A stretch of DNA of 64,000 nt from an uncultured Prevotellaceae bacterium (GCA_900313615.1 OMRP01000006.1:32796-96795); one strand, 5' to 3'. Shown: positions 36,501 to 45,088, counted from the first letter of the stretch. Notes: generated by a model from the sequence alone, not told the origin. Program-made: numbers and translations.

Positions 36501-38050
36501 TGTCGGCTGGTAACCCCACACTGCTCTTTGACGTGAAGGGTACTGGCATCACCTCGTTGAATGTTTTGGGTTCTGTTGACGGTGCTGAAATGACTGTTTT
36601 GCAGACTGTGCCTGTCACTAGTGAATATGCCACTGTCAAGGTGCCGCTCACATCACTCAGGGATGGACGTTATGCTCAGTTTGCTATTAGCGCTAACTTC
36701 GTGAACGAGACCGTTGTTGATCTTGACCCGAGTACCTATAAGTATATTTTCAATTATGGAGATCTCTTGTATATCGACAATATCCGCGTTGCTGACCTCT
36801 ATGAGTACAACCTCTCTGCTGCTGTCAGCGCTCCGAAGACAGTGACCGCTGGTAAGACGGCTGCTATCAAGGCCACTGTGAAGAACGAAGGTGAATTTAC
36901 CGCAATGGGTTATACTGTAACCATCACTGCTGGTGAAAAAGAACTGTTCAACCAGACTGTTAATGATGCTCTTGAGTCGTTCAAGTCGACTGAATTCACA
37001 ACCGAGTTGCCTACCACCATCTTCGATGAGGCCGCTGACGTGACCATCAAGGTTGAGGTAGACTATGAGAACGACCTGGTTCCCGATGATAACGTGGCTG
37101 AGACTGTCATCAGCATTGTTGAAGCTGCTAATTCAGGACTGACCGATGTCGCTGCCGTGGATAATGGAACAGGTGGTATCGATGTTAGTTGGACAGCTCC
37201 TGCTGGTGGTGCTACCACGGAAGTGACCGAAGACTTCGAAGAAGGTATGGGTGGCTGGACTGCCATCGATGCTGACGGCGATGGTTACAACTGGACACAT
37301 AAGATCAATGGCGAGACACAGAGACTCTCTACTCACAGTGGTGACGGATGTGTCTTCTCAGAGAGCTATCACAACAATGAAAGTGGTCAGGGCGGCTCTG
37401 TTTTGACTCCCGACAACTGGCTCGTTTCTCCGCAAGCAGTTCTCGATGGAACCTTCAAGTTCTGGGCATGCGGTCAGGATGCTAGTTATGTGGCTGAACA
37501 CTTCGCAGTATTCGTGTCGACAGAAGGTGCTGACGATCCTTCGAAGTTCACTCAGGTGTCTGAAGAATTTGTCGCAGAACCCGCAGAGGAGAGCACCATC
37601 GTTAAAGAGTACTCTATTGACTTGAGCAGCTATGCTGGTGCTAATGGTTACATCGCCATCCGTCACTTCAACGTGACCGACATGTTCGAACTCGTTGTTG
37701 ACGACATCACCTATATGGTTGGCGGCGGATCCGTTGACTCCTACAACATCTATCTCGATGGCGAACTCATCGGCACTGTCGATGGCGACGTTACGAACTA
37801 CACCATTGATTCCGACGCAGTGGAAGCTGGCGATCACACCGTGTCTGTGACTGCTGTCACTGGCGGTACTGAATCGAAGCCGGAAACTACCACTGTCACC
37901 GTGGCTACTTCTATCGATCAGATTACTGTTAACGGCCAGCCCGTTGACATCTACTCCATCGATGGTAAGTTGGTACGCAGTCAGGCCAAGACTCTGGATG
38001 GTCTGAAGGGTATCTACGTGGTCAATGGCAAGAAAGTGTTGGTGAAGTAA
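33572..38050 (+). CDS. Large secreted repeat protein with choice-of-anchor-J (gingipain-adhesin-like) and FN3 domains, Por sorting tail
   Basis: 1,492 aa with a signal peptide (FTNLLVLAALVLAVPVQAQ). An N-terminal basic region (25-130) and a beta domain (about 150-295) precede alternating modules: choice-of-anchor-J jelly rolls at about 298-446, 554-698, 918-1080 and 1220-1388, fibronectin III-like modules at about 450-548, 703-800, 808-910 and 1390-1440, and a CARDB-like module at 1082-1185. The last jelly roll (WTAIDADGDGYNW) is closest to the cleaved-adhesin domains of Porphyromonas gingipains/HagA and is nested inside an FN3 module. The C-terminus (YSIDGKLVRS...GIYVVNGKKVLVK) is the type IX sorting tail shared with two neighbours. 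Predicted surface adhesin or haem/matrix-binding protein; no protease domain is present. Confidence 0.88.
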   Translation: MRKTFTNLLVLAALVLAVPVQAQTLQKKAAKKQRIEVPQRLTITSAEAAKLAQQKAEDRLEGIAFRAPSQLQQTPAPVAAQTEARKENAPTGKAVSLKGQSMRNVNVTSTGRTPRKAGAAEGEVVDEHGIITTPAAGESKTYTRSGQGFYISGQSVYIGAQSGSVEMVECSDGTVYIKDIVSYIAADAWVKGTKEGNTITIPTNQPIYYDGTSYFTTWSIRWGVIDTEGNVSYDDSHADAFTFTIDGNTISLEGTSNYTEGVQSYFLGVFWDDDNSWTGYGDNETVWTAISVVTEAEVPYSNGFDDAGEQAAFSIIDANADGKTWGFTSEGYAANPYNSSMPADDWLISPAIKLESGKTYRVAIDARCQSTSYPERLEMKMGASATVEGMTTGVIASTDITSKDFQTLENIAVSVSETGYYYFGIHAISDADQYNLIVDNFTIVESNPDIPAAVTDLVVTPAGDKAEATITFTAPSTTAGGDAITGNLSIDILRDGTVIKTLTDVAPGSEQTFVDNSELGLTLGSHTYQVVATSEAGVGASSEEVTVQITGIIEVPYTADLTKEGCLDVFSVIDANGDNSTWSFSNGTRYAYNASNAADDYLVTSPIHLYAGKNYALIVNANANSTSYPERFEVKLGTEATAAGLSTTILNPTDVTSTTAEDFESSFSVPEEGIYYIAIHAISDANMWNLYVNSLTIEAGAEPTAPAIAVFEVTPDATGALTADVTITAPTKAVDGSALTDNLTQIEVYRNGEVVYTATDVAPGATVNFVDNVPAAGNYTYQTIPYNASGAGEKSEKVTVFVGQDIPVAPENFAAADNVTKVALTWDKVGNVGVNGGYVNPAEVDYKVWSTKIEEGFFGPQLVLDEVIGTVRDGNNFDVDYNTDEGDQDYVYWGLQTANATGESEDILAAALLAGAPYELPVEEGFAGESMHYFWTATGNFEYDWSEDATDDDGVALMMFVEEAGLASFDSGKLNLMSAGNPTLLFDVKGTGITSLNVLGSVDGAEMTVLQTVPVTSEYATVKVPLTSLRDGRYAQFAISANFVNETVVDLDPSTYKYIFNYGDLLYIDNIRVADLYEYNLSAAVSAPKTVTAGKTAAIKATVKNEGEFTAMGYTVTITAGEKELFNQTVNDALESFKSTEFTTELPTTIFDEAADVTIKVEVDYENDLVPDDNVAETVISIVEAANSGLTDVAAVDNGTGGIDVSWTAPAGGATTEVTEDFEEGMGGWTAIDADGDGYNWTHKINGETQRLSTHSGDGCVFSESYHNNESGQGGSVLTPDNWLVSPQAVLDGTFKFWACGQDASYVAEHFAVFVSTEGADDPSKFTQVSEEFVAEPAEESTIVKEYSIDLSSYAGANGYIAIRHFNVTDMFELVVDDITYMVGGGSVDSYNIYLDGELIGTVDGDVTNYTIDSDAVEAGDHTVSVTAVTGGTESKPETTTVTVATSIDQITVNGQPVDIYSIDGKLVRSQAKTLDGLKGIYVVNGKKVLVK

Positions 38051-38072
38051 TCATCACTTAGTCCTATAATAA

Positions 38073-38107
38073 ACGGGGGATGCATTTCGATTGCATCCCC
38101 CGTTTTT
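38073..38107 (+). terminator. Terminator of the adhesin gene
   Basis: ACGGGGGATGCA (38073-38084) and TGCATCCCCCGT (38092-38103) form a perfect 12-bp stem followed by a T-run. Confidence 0.92.
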
Positions 38108-38141
38108 CGATTAGGAAGGTATTTCCTAAATTCAAAACAAA

Positions 38142-38170
38142 CCCCGCCAAAGAGAAAATCTTTGGCGGGG
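38142..38170. terminator. Second hairpin, terminator of the nuclease gene on the minus strand
   Basis: CCCCGCCAAAGA (38142-38153) pairs with TCTTTGGCGGGG (38159-38170). On the minus strand it is followed by TTTGTTTTG. The stem core CCCCGCCAA is the same as in the hairpin at 30891. Confidence 0.85.
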
Positions 38171-38179
38171 CTTTTCTAT

Positions 38180-38209
38180 CTCCCCTTCCTTGGGATGGGG
38201 TAGGGGCTC
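38180..38209. repeat. Palindromic repeat between nuclease stop and hairpin
   Basis: CCCCTTCCTTGGGATGGGGT then AGGGGC: family copy, placed 10 bases after the nuclease stop on the minus strand. Confidence 0.7.
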
Positions 38210-38219
38210 TAAGGTGTTC

Positions 38220-41126
38220 TTACTTCACCACCTTCCTGCCGTTCACAATATAAATACCTTTCTGTGTCGGCTTGCCATTCAGTTTCCTGCCGTCAAGCGT
38301 AAACCAAATGTCAGCGGATTTTTCACTGTTCACGATTACCTCTTCACTGATTCCTGTTGTCTCTTTATCCTCAAACTCCAGGGTGATACCATTGGCCAGG
38401 TTCTGCACAGCATTGGTGGGCAGCGTCAGGTAAGCCTTGCCGGCACTGATGGTTCCCTCCTTCGAGAGTGTATAGAAACCGATGCCATGTGAGCCATTGG
38501 CCAAAATGAAATTGGTGTTGTTGCCGGTAGTAGGAGCCACAGAGGTGTCAACAGTAACACCCACAAGTAGATTACGGTAGAACATCATCGTCTCTTGCAC
38601 GGGAACGGTGTATTCACCCGCTGTACCCTTGATGTAGAGACCTTCTCCCGCTGGCGCCTCGTCTACCTGTGTAAGAACCAACTTTCCCGTAGATGGGTTG
38701 AAACCACTGGCGATATATGCCTTGAAGCCCGTGAGACCAGCGAAGTTCAAATCGTAGTTGCAGGCGAAGGTGCTTACACCTGCATTGCCGATAGTCAACG
38801 TCACGGCATCTATTTCCTGTTCCTTGTAGAGGGCAGGATCTTTCAGTGTGCCAGTGTAGCAACGGAATTTATTGTAGCTGCTGCCATCATTGAACTGCAG
38901 GTAATAATTGCTGTGCTCCACATTGTTGATGATGGCGGCTCCGTTCGAGAAGGTAATGGTCCACTCTGTCCCTGCTGCCGTGGCAGAAGTCTGTGTGGTG
39001 ATGGTGTTCTTGTTGGAAGTGAGAGCAAGATAGAGGCTACCGTCTTTGATGAGCCAGTTGCCATTGCTCGATTGCTGGAGAACGAGCACATGGGCATCGG
39101 TGTTGGCCTCATCACTCATGTCGATAGTGCCGTCGTTGCCGATGGTCACGCTGGTGGCCAGTCCCCAGTTGTTGTTAAAACCGGCATAGACCATAGGAGT
39201 GGCTTCATATACCAATAGATAGTTTTTGCCGGCCTCCAAATCATCGGTGCTGCTGATTTTTGCGTATATATTTTCGCCTGTGATGGGTGTTGTCTGTCCA
39301 CTGGTCACAATAAGCAGGTAGGCGGCATCCTCGGCCTCCATATAGGTATCGTCACCATCGAATGAGGCGATGATGTTGGCGGCTCCCTCACCCACCAGCG
39401 TCACTTCTCCTGTCGTGGGGTTGACGGTGGCCACATCTGTGTTGTCGCTGCTGTAGGTGACGGTGATGTTGGCATCGCTCGGTGTGATGGTCAGCGTGGG
39501 TTCGGTGAAGTCAGCGCCAAGTGTAGCGGTGGTCTCAGTGCTACTGAATGCCAATTCAACAGGTATCAGTTCCTGTCCCACAGGTGCCACCAAAAGGAAG
39601 TTGTCCGCTCGGCAGTTGTCGGTCGTCGTGGTGGCAAACTTCAGCGTCATCGTGCTGACACCAGCAGCCACGGTGATGGGGAAGGTATATTCCTTGCCGG
39701 TAGTGTCATAGGTGAAAGAGCCAATGGTAACACCCTCAGTGGTCGATGTCAGGCTGATGTTTTTCTTGTTGGTCTTGAATGTCAGAGTAAGGTTTCCACT
39801 GGCACCGCCGAGGTTGACTACGGCCTGGAAATAGGATTGGCGACGGGTTCCTGGAATAAGGAGTTCGGGAGCCTCGCCACCGGCATTGGTGTCACCATAC
39901 AGTTTAGTATATTCACCATTATCGCCTGAAGAATACGTTGCGGCGACATTTGTCACTTCGGCCACATTGGTGCCGTCAGCGTAACCCGTAAAGTCTTCCG
40001 ACCAGATGGTGCCTTCTGCAATCTCGCTGCCGCCATCCTTGATGGTGATGACTACGGAGGCGATGCGGCTACAATCGTCGCCGAGGATGGCAATGGCTTT
40101 GACGATGGTGCTTTCGCTCACAGTAAATGGCGCGTTATACACGGTGCTTTCGGCTGTTGGCACCGTACCGTCAGTGGTATAGTAAATGGTGGCTCCTTCA
40201 GTTCTGCAGGTGATGGTGACGGTCTGCTCGCCAATATACGTGCCTGAAGTGGGCAGGATGACAGGTGTGGCCACTGTCTCCGTGGCGGAACCGCTGTAGT
40301 TGTCGCTGTAAAATGCCACATCAGTCTTGTCGCCCCACACCAACTGCTCCAGACCGGGGAAGTCGACGTAGGGGTTGCGGTTGCCCTGTACCTGGTAGAC
40401 GGCATTGTTGCGGTCAATCTCTTTTTGACTCACAGGATCTTCCTGAGCCCAGCGCAGCAACATTTGAAGTGCCCAGTCCTGGAAAGCGGGGTAGGTTCCA
40501 CTTTGGAACATGCCACCGCTCCATGAACTCGACTTAATCTTGTTCTCGTAGCAAGTTACCATGTAGAAATAGATACGTGCGAAATCGCCCTTATATTCGT
40601 CGTTGGGCTCAAAAACGGTGCCGCTGTAGCCGATGCCGCTGTCACAGGGACCCAGTTTGCTAAAATGGTTGTTCGACCATTTGGTGGGGTTACTTGTCTC
40701 TCCAAAGGGGTAATTGCTCCGCATGGAGTTCACCCAACTGTCCACAGGCACTATATGCATGATGTCGGAATACATGGGAGAATCACTGTTGAACCAACTT
40801 TTGGGAAGGGAGTGCTCCTTGTTATAGCCGGCACCCTCGGTGCCCGAACCGGCATCGTCGACGGTATAGTTGGTTTTGTCCGAATACATGTCCCAGATCT
40901 TGCCGTCGCTTCGCAGATCGGTCTGGTCGTAGTAGTCGTTTAAGCTACCATAACTGAGGGTGGTGTGGTTTTTGATGATGTTTCCCAAAGCAGTCTTCAA
41001 CTCGCGCTCTGTCTTGCCGTTGGCGCTCCCATAATAGGCGTCGCGGTTGTACGCCTTCTGCTGCGCCCAAACGTTTGTGAATGCCACAATGAGCATCACA
41101 AAAAGGATATTCATTCTGTTTTTCAT
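38220..41126 (-). CDS. Secreted endonuclease I-family nuclease with Por sorting tail
   Basis: 968 aa; start 41126 gives the signal peptide MKNRMNILFVMLIVAFTNVW. Residues 22-270 are the endonuclease I (EndA/NucM-type, beta-beta-alpha metal) domain with YNKEHSLPKSWF, DIMHIVPVDSWVNSMRSNYP and a late EPNDEYKGDFARIYFYM. After it come a chitobiase-like C-terminal domain (about 290-370, TDGTVPTAEST), a beta-sandwich (380-510), a bacterial Ig-like 2 domain (about 515-600, TLTITPSDANITVTYSSDN), a further beta domain and the tail WFTLDGRKLNGKPTQKGIYI then VNGRKVVK. Likely degrades extracellular DNA for phosphate or nucleosides, or frees the cell from DNA traps (inferred). TACTTTTG (minus strand, 41160-41153) is the likely -7 box. 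Confidence 0.9.
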   Translation of the reverse strand: MKNRMNILFVMLIVAFTNVWAQQKAYNRDAYYGSANGKTERELKTALGNIIKNHTTLSYGSLNDYYDQTDLRSDGKIWDMYSDKTNYTVDDAGSGTEGAGYNKEHSLPKSWFNSDSPMYSDIMHIVPVDSWVNSMRSNYPFGETSNPTKWSNNHFSKLGPCDSGIGYSGTVFEPNDEYKGDFARIYFYMVTCYENKIKSSSWSGGMFQSGTYPAFQDWALQMLLRWAQEDPVSQKEIDRNNAVYQVQGNRNPYVDFPGLEQLVWGDKTDVAFYSDNYSGSATETVATPVILPTSGTYIGEQTVTITCRTEGATIYYTTDGTVPTAESTVYNAPFTVSESTIVKAIAILGDDCSRIASVVITIKDGGSEIAEGTIWSEDFTGYADGTNVAEVTNVAATYSSGDNGEYTKLYGDTNAGGEAPELLIPGTRRQSYFQAVVNLGGASGNLTLTFKTNKKNISLTSTTEGVTIGSFTYDTTGKEYTFPITVAAGVSTMTLKFATTTTDNCRADNFLLVAPVGQELIPVELAFSSTETTATLGADFTEPTLTITPSDANITVTYSSDNTDVATVNPTTGEVTLVGEGAANIIASFDGDDTYMEAEDAAYLLIVTSGQTTPITGENIYAKISSTDDLEAGKNYLLVYEATPMVYAGFNNNWGLATSVTIGNDGTIDMSDEANTDAHVLVLQQSSNGNWLIKDGSLYLALTSNKNTITTQTSATAAGTEWTITFSNGAAIINNVEHSNYYLQFNDGSSYNKFRCYTGTLKDPALYKEQEIDAVTLTIGNAGVSTFACNYDLNFAGLTGFKAYIASGFNPSTGKLVLTQVDEAPAGEGLYIKGTAGEYTVPVQETMMFYRNLLVGVTVDTSVAPTTGNNTNFILANGSHGIGFYTLSKEGTISAGKAYLTLPTNAVQNLANGITLEFEDKETTGISEEVIVNSEKSADIWFTLDGRKLNGKPTQKGIYIVNGRKVVK

Positions 41127-41242
41127 ATCGTAAATAGTGTTATATTCTGCCACAAAAGTACGTGTTTTTTCTGAAAGGAGCCACATCTTAAATAAAAATA
41201 TGAACTTCTTTCCTAAAGGAACCAATCATGGGCGAAAATGGA

Positions 41243-41647
41243 TTAGTTGCCCTCATTTTCAGTATTCAACGCTTTTACTATTCGGTCTATTTTCTGTACG
41301 CGGTCGAAGGAAAACGTCTTGCCATGTTGATCGATGAAACGGAAAAGCGCGAGAGCCCTCCGTAGTAATTCGCTGCGTGTGGGCTCTGACTTCATGTCGG
41401 CTTCCACGTAATACAGTTCAGCGAGCATCTCCATTCGGTGGATGCGTTGTTCCACGGGGAACTGCTCGAACGACTGCATCGTCTCGTCCATCGTCGTGAT
41501 ATGATACAGTTCGTAGTTACCAAGGTATTGGCGGTATAGGTCTCTGAGGGCTTCCTGTTTGTCCTCACCCTCTTTTTTCTGGAGGAACCGTTGTAGGGCT
41601 GCCATGAATTCGCGGATAAGCCGCATGATATAGTCTTGTTGTAACAT
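41243..41647 (-). CDS. Conserved small helical protein (possibly DUF6483)
   Basis: 134 aa, predicted almost fully alpha-helical and cytosolic, with conserved-looking blocks QDYIMRLIREFMAALQRFL and AELYYVEADMKSEPTRSELL. Its opening resembles the DUF6483 family, an assignment from memory and not certain. It lies downstream of the helicase on the same strand, 95 bases away, the gap being filled with GTAAAAAG-type and CTCACC-type repeats, so co-transcription is possible. Confidence 0.6.
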   Translation of the reverse strand: MLQQDYIMRLIREFMAALQRFLQKKEGEDKQEALRDLYRQYLGNYELYHITTMDETMQSFEQFPVEQRIHRMEMLAELYYVEADMKSEPTRSELLRRALALFRFIDQHGKTFSFDRVQKIDRIVKALNTENEGN

Positions 41648-41654
41648 TGCTGAA

Positions 41655-41800
41655 AGGTAAAAAAGTAAAAAGGTAAAAAGCGGATGATTTCCAGATTATT
41701 TTATAGTTACAATGAAAGGTTTATGGGCTATTCTCTCACCTCTCACCTCTCACCCCTCACTCCTTGCTCCTTGCCCCTTGCCCCCTGCCCCTTAACATAC
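41655..41800. repeat. Short-unit repeats, partly coding for the helicase C-terminus
   Basis: GGTAAAAAAGTAAAAAGGTA (41655-41678) and, further on, CTCTCACCTCTCACCTCTCA plus CTTGCTCCTTGCCCCTTGCC (about 41738-41790). The second run encodes the helicase tail KGQGARGKEQGVRGER. A similar CTTGCCCCTTGCTCCTTG run is at 51681. Confidence 0.75.
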
Positions 41801-43653
41801 TCATACAACCTTCGGTAGAATGGGTGGCGGGTCATCGTGGCGGCATCGCCCAGGATGATGAGTTTCATACGGGCGCGCGTGATGGCCACATTCATACGTC
41901 GCAGATCGCGGAGGAACCCTATCTGTCCCTCGTCGTTGGCTCTCACGAGTGAGATGAGGATGATGTCGCGCTCTTGCCCTTGAAAACCGTCAACGGTGTT
42001 TACGGCGATGAGGTGTCGGAAGGGCTTGAAAAACTCTTTCTTTCGTATTTGCCTGCGTAGGTACTGCACTTGGGCGCGATAAGGTGAGATAATGCCCACA
42101 TCGATGCGTTCGTCGAGAATGCGTTGTTTGCCGATGCGGGAATAGTACTGTTCCAACGTGTCGAGGGTTAGTTCGGCCTCCTCTTTGTTGATGCGTCCAA
42201 ATGTCTCTCCAACGAAGGTTTCATGGAAGTCGCGCCCAGAGGTGTCTATCCATGTGATGGGCTCGTCGTAGTCGAGTATACTGCGGTGACTCACATGCGG
42301 GGCAGTGGATACCTTGCCATCATAAAACTCCTGCGACGAAAAACGCATAATCTCTTCGCGCATGCGGTATTGTACTTGTAGCAGTGTCACTACCTCGGGC
42401 TTGTTTTCCACGATGCGCTCCATGAGCGTCTTTCCCAATCCACCTTTTAGGGCGGCAATGCTCTTCACCGTAGGAGGGAGTTGACAATGGTCGCCGGCAA
42501 AAACCACACGCGACACACGGCGGATGGGTATCCAGCAAGCGGCCTCCAAGGCCTGTGCGGCCTCGTCGATGAACAGCGTACCGAAGCGTTGACCGTCGAG
42601 CAGACGGTTGGCGGCTCCCACGAGGGTGCTGGCTATGACGCGCGCGCTGTCCATTAGTTCATGGTGGATGCGTAATTCTATTTCCGTAGCCCTCGCTTTC
42701 AGCCGGTCGAGACGTTGGTGGTAACTCTCGCCACTCTTGCGACGCTGACTGCGCATCTCGCGTATCGTCTTGCGGATGCTCCATAACTGTGGGTAGTCGG
42801 CATGGGCCTCAAAACGACGTTCATAGGTAAAGCTGAGCATTTTGTCATTGACGCGGGTCGGATTGCCGATGCGCAACACGTTGATGCCTCGGTCCACCAG
42901 TTGTTCCGATATCCAGTCAACGGCCATGTTGCTTTGTGCGCATACCAACACCTGACTCTCGCGGCGTAGCGTCTCGTCGATGGCCTCGACGAGCGTCGTC
43001 GTCTTTCCTGTGCCCGGTGGACCATGTACCACCAATACATCCTTAGCACGTAACACCTCATTCACAGCACGTTCCTGGGTGGCATTGAGCCAAGGAAAAC
43101 GAAGGGCGTCGAAATGAAGATGCTGTGCCGGCTGGTGTGAGTAAAACAGGTCGCGCAAGTAGGCCAAACGATTACCATTGGCCTGTTTCACACGGTCCAA
43201 GGCCTCGAACATCACTCGATAGGAGGTCTCGTCGAAGAATAGTTGTATGCCTACATGGTCACGTCCCTGCCAGTCGACCACATTGGCCTCGTCGGGCAGC
43301 GTGATGACCATACGGTCGCCGTCGGCGAAACTCACCACGCCGGGATGCCGCGCATAACGTATCTCCGTCTTTCCTTGGTGCTCTTCCAAACGAAACAGGC
43401 ATACAGGCCGTCCATACTCGAAATTGTGGGTAATCTCCTCGTCGTCGGTGCGAAACAGTTCGAGGGCCAGTTGGTTGAGTGAATTGTAATAGCTCCTGCC
43501 CACGCGGATGGGATACCAGGCGTCGCCACGTTTCACCTGACGTTGCAAGCCCATCGTCTCCGACTGGCGACGATAGGCTTCTTTCTCGCAGTTGTACTCT
43601 ATCTCGAGCAACAACCGTTGGCGTTGCAGTTCCAATATGGCGTTCTGGGGCAT
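41743..43653 (-). CDS. Superfamily 1 (UPF1/SMUBP2/Dna2-like) DNA/RNA helicase
   Basis: 636 aa. An N-terminal beta domain (about 30-150) precedes two RecA folds: Walker A VHGPPGTGKTTTL near residue 210, Walker B TLFIDEAAQALEAA near 365, motif III AGDHCQLPPTVKS, motif IV/V LQVQYRMREEI and NTVDGFQGQERDIILISLVR, motif VI VAITRARMKLIILGD. These are the SF1B 5-prime to 3-prime helicase motifs. Stand-alone helicases of this type are common in Bacteroidota; the cellular role is unproven. The last 16 residues are encoded by a CTCACC/CTTGCC simple repeat and are probably a neutral extension. Confidence 0.92.
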   Translation of the reverse strand: MPQNAILELQRQRLLLEIEYNCEKEAYRRQSETMGLQRQVKRGDAWYPIRVGRSYYNSLNQLALELFRTDDEEITHNFEYGRPVCLFRLEEHQGKTEIRYARHPGVVSFADGDRMVITLPDEANVVDWQGRDHVGIQLFFDETSYRVMFEALDRVKQANGNRLAYLRDLFYSHQPAQHLHFDALRFPWLNATQERAVNEVLRAKDVLVVHGPPGTGKTTTLVEAIDETLRRESQVLVCAQSNMAVDWISEQLVDRGINVLRIGNPTRVNDKMLSFTYERRFEAHADYPQLWSIRKTIREMRSQRRKSGESYHQRLDRLKARATEIELRIHHELMDSARVIASTLVGAANRLLDGQRFGTLFIDEAAQALEAACWIPIRRVSRVVFAGDHCQLPPTVKSIAALKGGLGKTLMERIVENKPEVVTLLQVQYRMREEIMRFSSQEFYDGKVSTAPHVSHRSILDYDEPITWIDTSGRDFHETFVGETFGRINKEEAELTLDTLEQYYSRIGKQRILDERIDVGIISPYRAQVQYLRRQIRKKEFFKPFRHLIAVNTVDGFQGQERDIILISLVRANDEGQIGFLRDLRRMNVAITRARMKLIILGDAATMTRHPFYRRLYEYVKGQGARGKEQGVRGER

Positions 43654-43674
43654 GGGAGCTTTTTCCTTGGGAAG

Positions 43675-43706
43675 AAAAAATCAGGCTTGACCTATTTGGC
43701 CAAGCC
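43675..43706 (-). terminator. Terminator of the YiiX-DUF4878 operon
   Basis: On the minus strand GGCTTGGCC (43706-43698) pairs with GGTCAAGCC (43692-43684), followed by TGATTTTTTC. Confidence 0.85.
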
Positions 43707-43731
43707 CGATAAGCAAGATGTGAGAAAATAA

Positions 43732-44148
43732 TTACTTGTTGTTCTTCAGTTTCCAGCTGCCGTCCTTGGCTTTCACACACTGTACATCCTGTACGGCGGT
43801 GCTGTCGTTGCCATAGGTGACGTTCATCTTCACGGTAGCTGTAGTGTCGGTCACGTTCTCTTCGCTAGCTGCTTTGAACTCCTTGATGCCGCCGGCTTTC
43901 TCCACCGACTCTTTCATCTTGTTCTCCATCATGTTCACATACATCTCTTTCTGGGTCTTCACCTCTTCAGGTTTCATGGTCTCGGGGAAGTTCATCAGGT
44001 CAACATAGCCTTTGTAGTCCTTTGCCTGGATGCACTTCATGGACTGTTCTGCCAGTTCGGTCGGTGTAGCGGCACCTTTAGCACCACCACTGCAACTCAT
44101 GAAAGCAATAGCTGCTACAGCAGCGAAAAAGCCTAAAAATTTTTTCAT
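43732..44148 (-). CDS. DUF4878-like lipoprotein
   Basis: 138 aa. A lipoprotein signal (MKKFLGFFAAVAAIAFMSCS) with the cysteine at about residue 19, then one small alpha-plus-beta domain of the NTF2-like DUF4878 type (ATPTELAEQSMKCIQAKDYK, ending VKAKDGSWKLKNNK). Such proteins are periplasm-facing or surface lipoproteins of unknown function. It follows the YiiX-like gene by 20 bases and precedes a terminator, so the two form a small operon. Confidence 0.82.
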   Translation of the reverse strand: MKKFLGFFAAVAAIAFMSCSGGAKGAATPTELAEQSMKCIQAKDYKGYVDLMNFPETMKPEEVKTQKEMYVNMMENKMKESVEKAGGIKEFKAASEENVTDTTATVKMNVTYGNDSTAVQDVQCVKAKDGSWKLKNNK

Positions 44149-44168
44149 TGTAGTAAGTGTTTATAAAG

Positions 44169-44792
44169 TTAAAAAAATATGGTCGTCTCTAAGTATGACG
44201 AGTTTCTCAAATCGGAGGGCAGCCAACAGATGGTGTTCACTGCGGGCAAGTGGAACTCGTGGGTGGGTTCTCCCGTAAGCCGTATCCCTGCCGCTTCGTA
44301 TGCCCTGACCACCAACTCGGTGCAGTAGAGTTTCGTGGTGTCTGCACTGTCGTAATCGTGGTCGAAGAGCGTATGTCTGCGATAGGCTCGTAACGCATAG
44401 TCGGCTGCTTGTCGTGCCACCAATGAGTCTTTGGGCCGGCATATCTCGCCAGCATTGGCAAACTGGTTGGAGAAAAACCACTCGGGACGGTCCATCTTCA
44501 CACGGTCTTCATCACCCTCGAAATCGGGCTCGCCAGGAACGGAATGGATAATCATCTTTACCCCTGCGGAGTCGACAACGATGCCACAGTGGGAATAATG
44601 ACCATGGCGGTCAGCCAACAACACGGCATGGCTTGTGAAACCGCCACCACGACGAAAAACTACGTCGCCTGTCTGCAGAGTGGTGCCCGCTGGCATAATA
44701 CATCGTTCGCCGTCAATACCCCCACAACCTATGACGATAGGCAATAATGCCAAGAGGAAGAGGAGAATATTGATACTTTTTTTGGTGGTCAT
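44169..44792 (-). CDS. YiiX/YebB-like NlpC/P60-superfamily cysteine hydrolase, lipoprotein
   Basis: 207 aa with a lipoprotein signal (LLFLLALLPIVIGCGG). The circularly permuted NlpC/P60 (YiiX/YebB, DUF830) pattern is seen: TGDVVFRRGG, the histidine motif YSHCGIVVD and the cysteine motif KLYCTELVVRAYEAAG. Family members are thought to act on peptides or lipid/amide bonds at the envelope; the substrate here is unknown. TATATTTG on the minus strand (44835-44828) is a possible -7 box. Confidence 0.85.
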   Translation of the reverse strand: MTTKKSINILLFLLALLPIVIGCGGIDGERCIMPAGTTLQTGDVVFRRGGGFTSHAVLLADRHGHYSHCGIVVDSAGVKMIIHSVPGEPDFEGDEDRVKMDRPEWFFSNQFANAGEICRPKDSLVARQAADYALRAYRRHTLFDHDYDSADTTKLYCTELVVRAYEAAGIRLTGEPTHEFHLPAVNTICWLPSDLRNSSYLETTIFF

Positions 44793-44880
44793 TTATGCTT
44801 TCTTCTATAACGCTCGTTTCTTAACTGCAAATATAATGGTGTTTTTTGGGTTTGTAGGTGGTTGCATCTATTTATTTAAT

Positions 44881-45088
44881 TTAATTTAACAGTTGAAAAC
44901 CTGCCGTCCAACCATTTGGCGAGACTCCTTTTTATTTTTGCCATTTGTGCAATGCCATTTCGTGTTTTTTTTGTAATTTCGCAGCCGAAAAAGGAATGGT
45001 CAATTCACAACTGGCAATTCACAATTCATCATTTATAATTCACAATTGATAATTCAATTTTTATTTTGTCAACTAAATATCAATTATC
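44881..45088. repeat. Intergenic region with AATTCACAATT-type repeats
   Basis: Between YiiX and gpmI (296 bases in all). 45001-45060 consists of repeats of CAATTCACAATT with variations. No gene is seen. Confidence 0.6.

Noticed and set aside
45001-45065. AATTCACAATT repeats as an operator or origin
   Set aside because: Similar low-complexity spacers occur elsewhere in the window; no symmetry or gene context supports a specific role.
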